In this document: piece by piece, positions 21,716 to 28,099 of the stretch
How the letters are laid out: each line of letters opens with the position of its first letter
Numbering within the stretch: the first letter of the stretch is position 1
From: Microbacteriaceae bacterium
GTDB taxonomy: Bacteria; Actinomycetota; Actinomycetes; Actinomycetales; Microbacteriaceae
DNA: 28,099 nucleotides
NCBI GenBank assembly: GCA_011620705.1
Contig: WOYR01000201.1
Coordinates: 8,766-36,864, forward strand
Direction of reading: 5' to 3'
Translations under genes and position numbers: made by a program
The notes under the pieces: generated by a model
Seen by the model: the letters and a program-made list of their open reading frames with translations, nothing else
Databases searched by the model: none
What the model was told of the DNA's origin: nothing

Positions 21716-23038
21716 ATGACGGACGCCGCGCCTCGCCCGCGCGGCGCGAGGGCGGCGCTCGGTGCGGTGCTGCGGCATCCGATCACGCTCTGGGGCGCTT
21801 TCGTGCTGGTGCACTTCTGGCTCGGGATGCTCGGCCTCTACGCCCCCGGCCTGCCGCTCGGCGACGTCACCCTGGTCTACAAGTTCTGGGTGGAGCACGG
21901 CCTGGTCTCGGGCCAATGGGTCGGCCTGCAGGCCCCTTGGGTCTATCCCTTCGTGGCTCTTGCGCCGATGATCACGGCGGACGCCTTCGGCCCAGGCCTC
22001 TATGCGAGCACCTGGTTGAGCCTGATCATGGTGGTGGATGCCGCGGCCTTCGCCGTGGTCATGGCCTTCGGGCGCGACCGCAGGATGGCGCACGTCGCAT
22101 GGTGGTGGCTCGGACTGCTGCTCGCCCTAGGACCGGTGGCGCTCGGCCGCATCGACTCGGTGACCGTCCCGGTGGCGATCGTGGGGATGCTCTGCCTGGC
22201 GACCGCTCCGCGACTGGCCGGCGCGCTGCTCGCGGTGGCGGCATGGATCAAGGTCTGGCCTGCTGCGCTGATCGCGGCGGCGGTGATCGCGGTCAGGTCG
22301 CGGATCTCGGTCGGGATCGCCGCAGTCGCGGCCTCGGCGGTCATCCTGCTGCTCGCGGTCGTGCTGGGCGGCGGAGCGAACGTCTTCGGCTTCATCACGC
22401 AGCAGACCGGCCGCGGGCTCCAGATCGAGTCTGGGCTCGGCACCTTCTGGATGTGGGACGCCTTCAGCCGGCATCCCGGCTCGAGCACGATCTACTACGA
22501 CACCGCCATCCTGACCTATCAGCTGCACGGACCGGGGGTGGATCTCGCGGCTTCGATCGCCACGCCCCTGCTGGCGGTGGTGGCTGCAGCGCTGCTGGTG
22601 CTGGCGATCGTCATCGCCCGGCGCGGCGTGCCGGCGGGGGAGCTCCTCCCGCCGCTCGCCCTCGCGATCACGACCGCGCTCATCCTGTTCAACAAGGTCG
22701 GGTCGCCGCAGTTCGTCACCTGGCTCGCAGTGCCGATCGTGCTGGGACTGTCCACTGCGGCAAGCGGCCGCGGGCCGTCGTTCCGCTTCCCGGCCTCGCT
22801 CGCCCTGGTGATCGCCGGACTGACGCAGTTGATGTACCCCTACCTGTACGACCAGGTCCTGGCCCTGAACCTCGGGATGCTGCTGGTGCTCACCGTGCGC
22901 AATCTGCTCTACCTCGTGCTGCTGGTCTGGGCCGTGCGGAGCATGGTGCTGGCGCTGAGCCCCCGCGTGGATCTGCAGCTCGTGGATGAGCCGGGCTGGC
23001 TGCCGCGGGTCTGGCCGTTCCCCCAGGAGCGCCCATGA
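21716..23038 (+). CDS. GT87/DUF2029-type polytopic membrane glycosyltransferase
   Basis: A 440-residue protein with about ten hydrophobic segments, resembling the DUF2029/GT87 (PimE-like) GT-C mannosyltransferases that use polyprenyl-phosphate-mannose on the outer side of the membrane. An early acidic loop after the first span (APGLPLGDVTLVYKFWVEHGL) carries the conserved Asp position of such enzymes, and WAAWIKVWP-like sequence (VAAWIKVWPAAL) plus FNKVGSPQFVTWL are typical of the family. The likely donor would be made by a Ppm1-like enzyme such as that at 251-1054. The acceptor is unknown. It starts 4 bp after nnrD and converges with the response regulator gene across 43 bp. Confidence 0.72.
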   Translation: MTDAAPRPRGARAALGAVLRHPITLWGAFVLVHFWLGMLGLYAPGLPLGDVTLVYKFWVEHGLVSGQWVGLQAPWVYPFVALAPMITADAFGPGLYASTWLSLIMVVDAAAFAVVMAFGRDRRMAHVAWWWLGLLLALGPVALGRIDSVTVPVAIVGMLCLATAPRLAGALLAVAAWIKVWPAALIAAAVIAVRSRISVGIAAVAASAVILLLAVVLGGGANVFGFITQQTGRGLQIESGLGTFWMWDAFSRHPGSSTIYYDTAILTYQLHGPGVDLAASIATPLLAVVAAALLVLAIVIARRGVPAGELLPPLALAITTALILFNKVGSPQFVTWLAVPIVLGLSTAASGRGPSFRFPASLALVIAGLTQLMYPYLYDQVLALNLGMLLVLTVRNLLYLVLLVWAVRSMVLALSPRVDLQLVDEPGWLPRVWPFPQERP

Positions 23039-23071
23039 CGGGGCTGACGGCGCGGTGGCAGGCGGGGCCCG

Positions 23072-23085
23072 CTGATCGAGATCAG
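23072..23085. terminator. Weak hairpin between convergent GT87-like and response regulator genes
   Basis: CTGAT, loop CGAG, ATCAG (23072-23085), overlapping the response regulator stop. It is short with no T-run. Confidence 0.25.
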
Positions 23086-23744
23086 AACGAGGCGCCGTCG
23101 GCGACGTCCTGGATCAGGATGCCGTCCTGGATCGCCCGCCTGCGCAGCGCGACCTTGGTGCCGACATCGATGCCGGCCACGCGGTACTTCTCGCGGATCC
23201 GCTTGAGGTAGCTCTTCGCGGTCTCCTCCGAGATGCCCAACTGGTACGCAACGGACTTGACCGGTTCGCCGCCGCCGTAGAGCGCCATCACGCGGCGCTC
23301 CTGGGCGCTCAGCTTGGGGGCGCCTCCGACGTCGGCCGCGTTGAGCGCCAGGTCCAGCTCGGCGGAGACGAAGCTCTCGCCCTGCGCGGCGGCGCGGATC
23401 GCCTCGACGATCATGGTGGCTTCCTCGCTCTTCACCAGATAGCCGAGCGCGCCGGATGCCAGCGCCTCGCGCACCACATTGGGCTCGGAGTACGTGCTCA
23501 TCAGCACCACCTTCACGCCGGTGGTCTTCAGGGTCGAGATCTTGAGCGCGACCGGGATGTTGTCCTTGAGGTCGAGGTCGAGCAGCACCACGTCGACCGG
23601 GAACTCGGGGTGCGTCAACAACTCCGGCCAGGTGGTGACGGCGGCGACCATGGAGATGTCGTCTGCGGCATTGCGGATCCACTCGGTGAGGGCTCCGAGG
23701 AGCATCCTGTGGTCATCGACGAGGGCGAGGCGGATGGGAGCCAC
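23082..23744 (-). CDS. NarL/FixJ-type response regulator (REC + LuxR HTH)
   Basis: A 220-residue response regulator. The receiver domain (about 4-125) has Asp10/Asp11 (LVDDH), the phospho-acceptor Asp56 (VVLLDLDL), a Thr/Ser switch in VVLMSTYSE, and Lys105 (LVKSEE). The LuxR-type HTH (about 143-205) contains LSAQERRVMALYGGGEPVKSVAYQLGISEETAKSYLKRI. GTG 23744 is preceded by GAAAGGAG at about 7 nt, a strong ribosome binding site. It is the last gene of the kinase operon, 53 bp after the kinase-like membrane protein. Its targets are not indicated by the sequence. Confidence 0.93.
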   Translation of the reverse strand: MAPIRLALVDDHRMLLGALTEWIRNAADDISMVAAVTTWPELLTHPEFPVDVVLLDLDLKDNIPVALKISTLKTTGVKVVLMSTYSEPNVVREALASGALGYLVKSEEATMIVEAIRAAAQGESFVSAELDLALNAADVGGAPKLSAQERRVMALYGGGEPVKSVAYQLGISEETAKSYLKRIREKYRVAGIDVGTKVALRRRAIQDGILIQDVADGASF

Positions 23745-23797
23745 TGCCGGTCTCCTTTCGTAGGTGCTGCGCGGTGAAGGTGATCAGGAAGCCGGGG

Positions 23798-25063
23798 TCA
23801 TGACTCCGCCGGGTTGTCGACGAGGCACTCGATGTCGACCCGCAGGCTGGAGTCCTGGGTGTGGTCAGAGTAATGCCCGACCCGGCTCAGGGCGTCCCAG
23901 ATCGACGGGTCGACACGATTCCGCGCCACGCCCGTCGTGGTGATGGTGATCGGGATGAGGATCTTGTGCTCCGGCACCGGGGTGGCGCTCGGGGCGACGG
24001 GACCGAGCTGCAGCGTCACCGTCCGGTTCGCGTTGGAGGTGATCGTGTCGCCGACCAGCAGCCAGGCGGCGGCGAGCAGCCCGTCCCGCTGGATCGGGTC
24101 GAGCAGGCCGGCCAGGCTGGACTTGTCGACGAGCGTCACAGCCTTGCCGAGCATCTCAGACTCGCTGACGGCGTGGTACAGCCAGGTCTCGCGGCGGCCC
24201 TCGATGAGGTGCAGGCGCAGTTCCGTGGCGAGGGATGCGGCGACCGACGCCATCTTGGGTGCGAGCGGCAGCGGCGTCTTCCTGCTCGCGATGGAATCCA
24301 GCAGCTCCTCGGCGGTGAGGTCGAGGCGGGCGAGCTCCTCGGAGGCCAGCATGCCGACGGCGTAGCGCGGAGCGGAGACGGTCGACTGGATCAGCACGCG
24401 GTCGAGCTCGAGCTGCACCATCCTGCGGAAGCTCTCGACGACGACCACGCCGATCAGGGCCGGGAGCACCGCCGAGGCGACGGCGGTGATCTGCGGCGCG
24501 AGCCAGTCGCCGGTGATCTCCGATGTCGCGGGGGTGTCGAAGAAGATCAGCACCGCGAGGCCGAATCCCAGCACGGCGGCTGAGATGAGGATCTCGGCGG
24601 AGCCGCGGAGCGTCACGACCACCAGAAGCGTCATCCCGGCGGCGAGGGCCGCCGTGGCGTTCCTGCCGATGTCGTGCAGCTCCCAGACCGCGATCACGTC
24701 GAGGGCGACGGCGACGAGCAGGCCGGTGAGGAAGAGGCCGAACATCCAGTCGGGCAGTCGGTCGCCGATCACCCGCGAGGTGACGATGGCGCCGATGACG
24801 ACCGCGCCGAGCACGATCCACGCCGCGAGGGCGGCTGCGGGCTGCGGGTAGACGCCGCGCGTCCACAGGCCGATGAACCAGCTCACCCCGTACACGGCCC
24901 GCAGCCCCACCAGGATGGCGGCGCCGAGTCCCAGGAACGCGGTGCCGAGGCTGGCCCTGTGGGCCGAGGCGCGGCCGAATCGGCGCGCCGTCTTGCCGAC
25001 GGCACGGCGCGCATTGCCGATCACGACGCCGAGGGTGTTCTCCTCTGGGGCGGAGAAGGTCAT
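23798..25063 (-). CDS. Six-helix membrane protein with kinase-like cytoplasmic domain lacking an H-box
   Basis: A 421-residue protein between the histidine kinase and response regulator genes. After a basic N-terminal tail it has about six or seven hydrophobic segments (about residues 40-215), then a soluble region of about 200 residues. That region has the helical look of actinobacterial kinase C termini (LTAEELLDSIASR, then MASVAASLATELRLHLIEGR) and LLDPIQRDGLLAAAWLLVGD where an N-box would be. I see no phospho-acceptor His motif, no DxGxG and no GxG ATP-lid, so it is probably catalytically dead if it is kinase-derived; that origin is inference. Its ATG overlaps the kinase stop as ATGA, so it is made together with the kinase and may sense or gate its activity. 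Confidence 0.7.
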   Translation of the reverse strand: MTFSAPEENTLGVVIGNARRAVGKTARRFGRASAHRASLGTAFLGLGAAILVGLRAVYGVSWFIGLWTRGVYPQPAAALAAWIVLGAVVIGAIVTSRVIGDRLPDWMFGLFLTGLLVAVALDVIAVWELHDIGRNATAALAAGMTLLVVVTLRGSAEILISAAVLGFGLAVLIFFDTPATSEITGDWLAPQITAVASAVLPALIGVVVVESFRRMVQLELDRVLIQSTVSAPRYAVGMLASEELARLDLTAEELLDSIASRKTPLPLAPKMASVAASLATELRLHLIEGRRETWLYHAVSESEMLGKAVTLVDKSSLAGLLDPIQRDGLLAAAWLLVGDTITSNANRTVTLQLGPVAPSATPVPEHKILIPITITTTGVARNRVDPSIWDALSRVGHYSDHTQDSSLRVDIECLVDNPAES

Positions 25064-26289
25064 CCTCCCACCTCGCCGCGGGGGACCTCGAGGACGACGG
25101 TGGTCCCGGATCCGGGGGCCGAGAACAGGCGTGCGTTGCCGCCGACATCCCGCAGTCGCGCCACCACCGACTCGGTGAAGCCGAGCTTGGCCTCGTCGAT
25201 GTCGTTGATGTCGAACCCGACGCCGGCATCGGTGACGAGGGCGCGCACCATCGTGTCGTCGTCGGTGATCGTGACGTGCGCCTCGGTGACGCCGGAGTGC
25301 CGCCGCACGTTCTCGAGGCACTCGGCCAGGGCGAGCAGGAAGGCGTCGAGCACTTCGCTGGGCAGCAGCACCTGCCCTGTGCCGTGCCAGCTGACCTGCA
25401 GCCCCATGCGGCCGAATCGCTGCTTCACCGACTCGAGCGTCGTCCCGAGCACCGGCTCATCGATCACCTGGATCGGGGAGGTCTCGGTCCCGACGTTCTC
25501 GCCGGTGGGGCTCGGATTCGTGCCGAGGCGCAACTGGCGCAGCAGTTTCGCGTCGTCGCCTGCCTGCTCGCGGAGGGCATCGGGGGTCACCCCGACGCCG
25601 GAATGCGCGAGCAGCGTCAGCGTCGCCAGCACGGTGTCGTGCAGCAGACGGGCGCCCTGGCGGCGCTGGGCCTCGAGCTCGCTTGCCTGGCGCTCGGCGC
25701 GGTGCGCGCGGCCGATGCTCGTGATCCGCTTGGCGACCTGCGGAACGCCGGCGCTGATCCAGATCGCGACCAGCGCCGGGAGCACCCAGCCGAGCACGTA
25801 CGTCCCGGCTGTGCGCAACGGGGCCTGAATGCCGCTGGTGAGCAGCAGCAGCACGGCGCCGACGATCAGGAACGAGACGACGAGCGCCGCGATCCGCGGT
25901 CCGCTCGAGGTGAGCACCAGGGCGGCCGAGGCCAGCGAGGCGGCCGCGAGTTCGACGAGGGCCGTGAATCCGGCCAGCGATGGGCGTTCGCCGACCGTCA
26001 CGGCGATGACGAGGATCGCGAGACCGGCGGCGAGGAACAGCGCAACCCAGATCGGCGAACGGCTGATCCCCATTCGGAACTGGCCGACCCCGACCACCGC
26101 GAACAGCGGAAGGCAGATGAACACTGCGGTCGTGCTGACGGCGCCCGGCAGCAGGAAGCACAGCAGTGCGACGACGGTGAAGCTCAACCCGTACACCCGG
26201 GCCGTGCGCTGCAGGAGCCGGTTGCGCTCCTTGGTGATCAGGTCCATCTGGGTGTTCTCTCTGCTGAGGGTCGCCTCATCCGCAGTCAT
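25060..26289 (-). CDS. Membrane histidine kinase (HisKA_3/NreB-like)
   Basis: A 409-residue sensor kinase. Six hydrophobic segments (about 35-180) form the membrane sensor with almost no extracytoplasmic loop, followed by a short coiled linker (RAHRAERQASELEAQRR). The H-box is RLLHDTVLATL with phospho-acceptor His217. The HATPase_c domain shows the N-box LALAECLENVRRHSG, the G1 box DAGVGFD and the G2 box GSGTTVVLEVP. It should phosphorylate the response regulator at 23082-23744. Start choice is uncertain: ATG 26289 is used; ATG 26247 (MDLITKERN) has GAGAG upstream and is a good alternative. It is first in the operon and overlaps the next gene by 4 bp. Confidence 0.87.
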   Translation of the reverse strand: MTADEATLSRENTQMDLITKERNRLLQRTARVYGLSFTVVALLCFLLPGAVSTTAVFICLPLFAVVGVGQFRMGISRSPIWVALFLAAGLAILVIAVTVGERPSLAGFTALVELAAASLASAALVLTSSGPRIAALVVSFLIVGAVLLLLTSGIQAPLRTAGTYVLGWVLPALVAIWISAGVPQVAKRITSIGRAHRAERQASELEAQRRQGARLLHDTVLATLTLLAHSGVGVTPDALREQAGDDAKLLRQLRLGTNPSPTGENVGTETSPIQVIDEPVLGTTLESVKQRFGRMGLQVSWHGTGQVLLPSEVLDAFLLALAECLENVRRHSGVTEAHVTITDDDTMVRALVTDAGVGFDINDIDEAKLGFTESVVARLRDVGGNARLFSAPGSGTTVVLEVPRGEVGG

Positions 26290-26386
26290 GCTGCCATAGG
26301 GGGCACTCGAATGGGGGGGTGCCACGCGGCGCGCCGGGACAGATTCCGCGGCGGCAGGCGGCCGTCGCCGATCCGCTCGCTCGGGT

Positions 26387-27604
26387 TCAGCCGTCGAGCA
26401 GCCGCCGCAGTTGCGCCCCCACCAGCGCGTCCTCGATCAGGAAGGCGTCGTGGCCGAAGGGGGAGGAGAGCACCGTCGGCACATCCCCGTCGATGTTCCC
26501 GCTCAGGTGGCGCGCGATGACCTGCTGGCCCGGCACCGGGAACAACCGGTCTGAGTCGATGCCGAGCACGAGCGCACGAGCGGTCGCACGGGACAGCGCC
26601 GCCGCCACCCCGCCGCGGTCGCGTCCGATGTCGTGGGAGTTCATCGCATCCGTCAGCACCAGGTAGCTGTTGGCGTCGAAGCGCCTCGTGAACTTGTTGC
26701 CGTGGAAGCCGAGGTAGCTCTCGACGGCGAACACGCCGCCGCCGCCGAGCGGGCTGAGCCCGCTCTGCCAGCTGCGCTCGAAGCGGTCGTTCAGCTCGGT
26801 GGGGGAGCGGTAGTTGAGCAGCGCCATCCGGCGTGCAAGGGCCAGGCCCCGATGCGGGCCGTGCCCGTCCTGGGCGTCGTAGTATGCGCCGCCCGCGAAA
26901 CCCGGATCCATGCGGATGGCCTCGTTCTGCACCGAGTTCAGGGCGATCTGATCCGCGCTGGAGATCGGTGGCGCCGCCAGCACGGCGAGCCGCTCCACGC
27001 GCTCGGGATGCGTCACCGCCCATTCGAGCGCCTGCATCCCGCCCATCGAGCCGCCGATCACGGCTGCCCAGCGCGTCACGCCGATCGCGTCCGAGAACAG
27101 GCGCTGCGCCTCGACCTGGTCGCGGATGGTCAGATAGGGGAAGCGGGCCCCCCATTCGGCGCCGTCCGGTGCCAGCGATGCGGGGCCGGTGCTGCCCTGG
27201 CAGCCGCCCAGCATGTTCGGCGCCACCACGAACCACTCGGCCGGGTCGAGCACTTTGCCGTCTCCGACCAGGCCCGACCACCATCCCGCGGTCGGATGCC
27301 CAGGACCCGCCGGCCCCGTCAGGTGGCTGTCGCCGGTCAGGGCGTGCAGCACGAGCACGGCGTTGCTGGCGTCGGCGTTCAGCTCGCCCCAGCTCTCGTA
27401 GGCGATCGTGACGGCCGGGAGCGGGTCGCCGCGCTCCAGCGGGACGCGGCCGATCTCGACGAAGCGGCGATCGCCCGGGTCGTCTCCCGGGCGCCAGGCG
27501 CCGGACGCCGGGGGCTCCGCCGAAAGCGCCCGACGGTTGGACTCCGTGACGAACGCAGACGGCACTGCGTCCTCGGGTGTCTGAAAGTCCATGTCATGCG
27601 CCAT
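26387..27604 (-). CDS. metX: Homoserine O-acetyltransferase
   Basis: A 405-residue alpha/beta-hydrolase-fold acetyltransferase that makes O-acetyl-L-homoserine from homoserine and acetyl-CoA, the substrate of MetY. The nucleophile elbow is GGSMGGM with Ser186; the rest of the triad is the Asp in GIDSDRLFP and the His in FGHDAFL. The family motifs HALTGDSHL, NMLGGCQGSTGP and NSVQNEAIRMDP are intact. The length is at the upper end because of an N-terminal extension of about 45 residues. ATG 27604 or the in-frame ATG 27592 may start it; neither has a clear ribosome binding site. It lies downstream of metY with a strong hairpin between. The 97 bp between metX and the kinase gene hold no gene. Confidence 0.96.
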   Translation of the reverse strand: MAHDMDFQTPEDAVPSAFVTESNRRALSAEPPASGAWRPGDDPGDRRFVEIGRVPLERGDPLPAVTIAYESWGELNADASNAVLVLHALTGDSHLTGPAGPGHPTAGWWSGLVGDGKVLDPAEWFVVAPNMLGGCQGSTGPASLAPDGAEWGARFPYLTIRDQVEAQRLFSDAIGVTRWAAVIGGSMGGMQALEWAVTHPERVERLAVLAAPPISSADQIALNSVQNEAIRMDPGFAGGAYYDAQDGHGPHRGLALARRMALLNYRSPTELNDRFERSWQSGLSPLGGGGVFAVESYLGFHGNKFTRRFDANSYLVLTDAMNSHDIGRDRGGVAAALSRATARALVLGIDSDRLFPVPGQQVIARHLSGNIDGDVPTVLSSPFGHDAFLIEDALVGAQLRRLLDG

Positions 27605-27618
27605 TCTGGCGGATGCGG

Positions 27619-27657
27619 AAGGCCCCGACCGGCTGTATGACGCCGGGTCGGGGCCTT
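27619..27657 (-). terminator. Strong hairpin between metY and metX (terminator or attenuator)
   Basis: AAGGCCCCGACC (27619-27630) and GGTCGGGGCCTT (27646-27657) are perfect 12-bp arms, with an inner GGC/GCC pair beside a bulged G. It lies 22 bp after the metY stop and only 14 bp before the metX ATG. No T-run follows on the minus strand, so it may be a terminator of the actinobacterial type or an element controlling metX read-through or translation. Confidence 0.65.
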
Positions 27658-27679
27658 GGGCCGATCGAGCTCGTCCGGA

Positions 27680-28099
27680 TCAGGCGGCCGCGCTGGCCGC
27701 ACTCACCTTGCGGGCGGCCGCGAAGCCTGCCTCGAGGTCGGCGATCAGATCCGCCACGTTCTCCAAGCCGACCGAGAGGCGCACCAGGCCCGGCGTGACG
27801 CCGGTGGTCAGCTGCTGCTCCGGCGTGAGCTGGCTGTGCGTGGTCGAGGCCGGGTGGATGATCAGGCTGCGCACATCGCCGATGTTGGCCAGGTGGCTGA
27901 ACAGCGAGACGTTCTCGACGAGCGCCTTTCCGGCATCCACTCCGCCTTTGAGCTCGAAGCTCAGCACCGCGCCGACTCCCCTGGGGGCGTACTTGTTCGC
28001 AGCCGCGTACCAGGGGCTGGAGGGCAGGCCCGAGTAGTTCACCGAGGCGATGTCCGGGTGGTTCTCGAGGAACTCGGCGATCGCCTGGGTGTTCTGCAC
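27680..28099 (-). CDS. metY: O-acetylhomoserine sulfhydrylase, C-terminal part (5' end beyond window)
   Basis: The last 139 residues of a Cys/Met-metabolism PLP enzyme (fold type I). The visible part has TQAIAEFLENHPDIASVNYSGL, VLSFELKGGVDAGKALVENV, FSHLANIGDVRSLIIHPASTTHSQL and GLVRLSVGLENVADLIADLE, which are typical of MetY; HPASTTHSQL near the PLP phosphate/substrate carboxylate site distinguishes this family. The enzyme makes homocysteine from O-acetylhomoserine and sulfide, directly after MetX. The PLP lysine is outside the window. An Ala-rich tail ends the protein. It is upstream of metX on the same strand. Confidence 0.93.
   Translation of the reverse strand: MQNTQAIAEFLENHPDIASVNYSGLPSSPWYAAANKYAPRGVGAVLSFELKGGVDAGKALVENVSLFSHLANIGDVRSLIIHPASTTHSQLTPEQQLTTGVTPGLVRLSVGLENVADLIADLEAGFAAARKVSAASAAA

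Noticed and set aside
26313..26319. Run of seven G near the start of the histidine kinase as a phase-variable tract
   Set aside because: It lies upstream of the preferred start codons (26289 or 26247), is short, and would not shift the chosen reading frame.
1..28099. Mobile element, phage defence island, CRISPR or toxin-antitoxin system
   Set aside because: I found no transposase, integrase, Cas-type, restriction or toxin-antitoxin gene and no array of spaced repeats; base composition and codon use look even across the window.

Overview
This is a gene-dense, high-GC stretch (roughly 70% by eye) of an actinobacterial chromosome, most likely Microbacteriaceae and close to Microbacterium. The lineage call rests on four things: a fused 2-oxoglutarate dehydrogenase E1/acyltransferase (Kgd/OdhA), a GuaB1-type IMP dehydrogenase relative, a GTP-dependent PEP carboxykinase beside a RamB-like regulator, and the actinobacterial block sigH-rshA divergent from aroA-rsgA-hisN. 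I see no rRNA, tRNA, CRISPR array, IS element, prophage or clear sign of horizontal transfer.

Layout: 1-1054 holds the end of a probable membrane glycosyltransferase overlapping a polyprenol-phosphate-mannose-synthase-like gene. 1104-4591 holds pckG (-) divergent from a RamB/ScfR-family regulator (+); their ~170-bp intergenic region carries three perfect inverted repeats. 4612-8461 (-) holds a septum-formation-type lipoprotein, hisN, rsgA and aroA. 8617-9554 (+) holds sigH and its zinc anti-sigma factor, behind a textbook SigH/SigR autoregulatory promoter that overlaps the start of aroA. 9579-10571 holds a thioredoxin-fold peroxiredoxin (-) divergent from a MarR regulator (+), with a palindrome between them. 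10617-14387 (-) is kgd, and 14548-15996 (+) is guaB1. 16042-18454 (+) holds a 15-codon leader ORF and two coupled CNNM/CorC-type membrane proteins. 18546-19043 (+) is a DUF2231 membrane protein. 19081-20828 (-) holds a coupled HAD hydrolase and Old Yellow Enzyme. 20851-23038 (+) holds NAD(P)H-hydrate dehydratase and a GT87-like membrane protein. 23082-26289 (-) is a three-gene signalling operon: histidine kinase, kinase-like membrane protein without a visible H-box, LuxR-type response regulator. 26387-28099 (-) is metX and the end of metY, separated by a strong hairpin.

The genes are mostly core: central carbon metabolism (pckG, kgd and a probable acetate/acyl-CoA regulator), thiol-oxidative stress (sigH-rshA, peroxiredoxin-marR), aromatic, histidine and methionine biosynthesis, and cofactor repair. 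The most interesting content is regulatory. The sigH locus looks able to make a short and an N-terminally extended sigma factor from two promoters, like SigR/SigR' of Streptomyces. Many genes have a TANNNT -10 box only 6-9 nt before the start codon, implying leaderless mRNAs. In one 22-bp gap, two divergent leaderless promoters share the same TA. No wholly novel system is evident; the least understood candidate is the kinase/pseudokinase/regulator operon.
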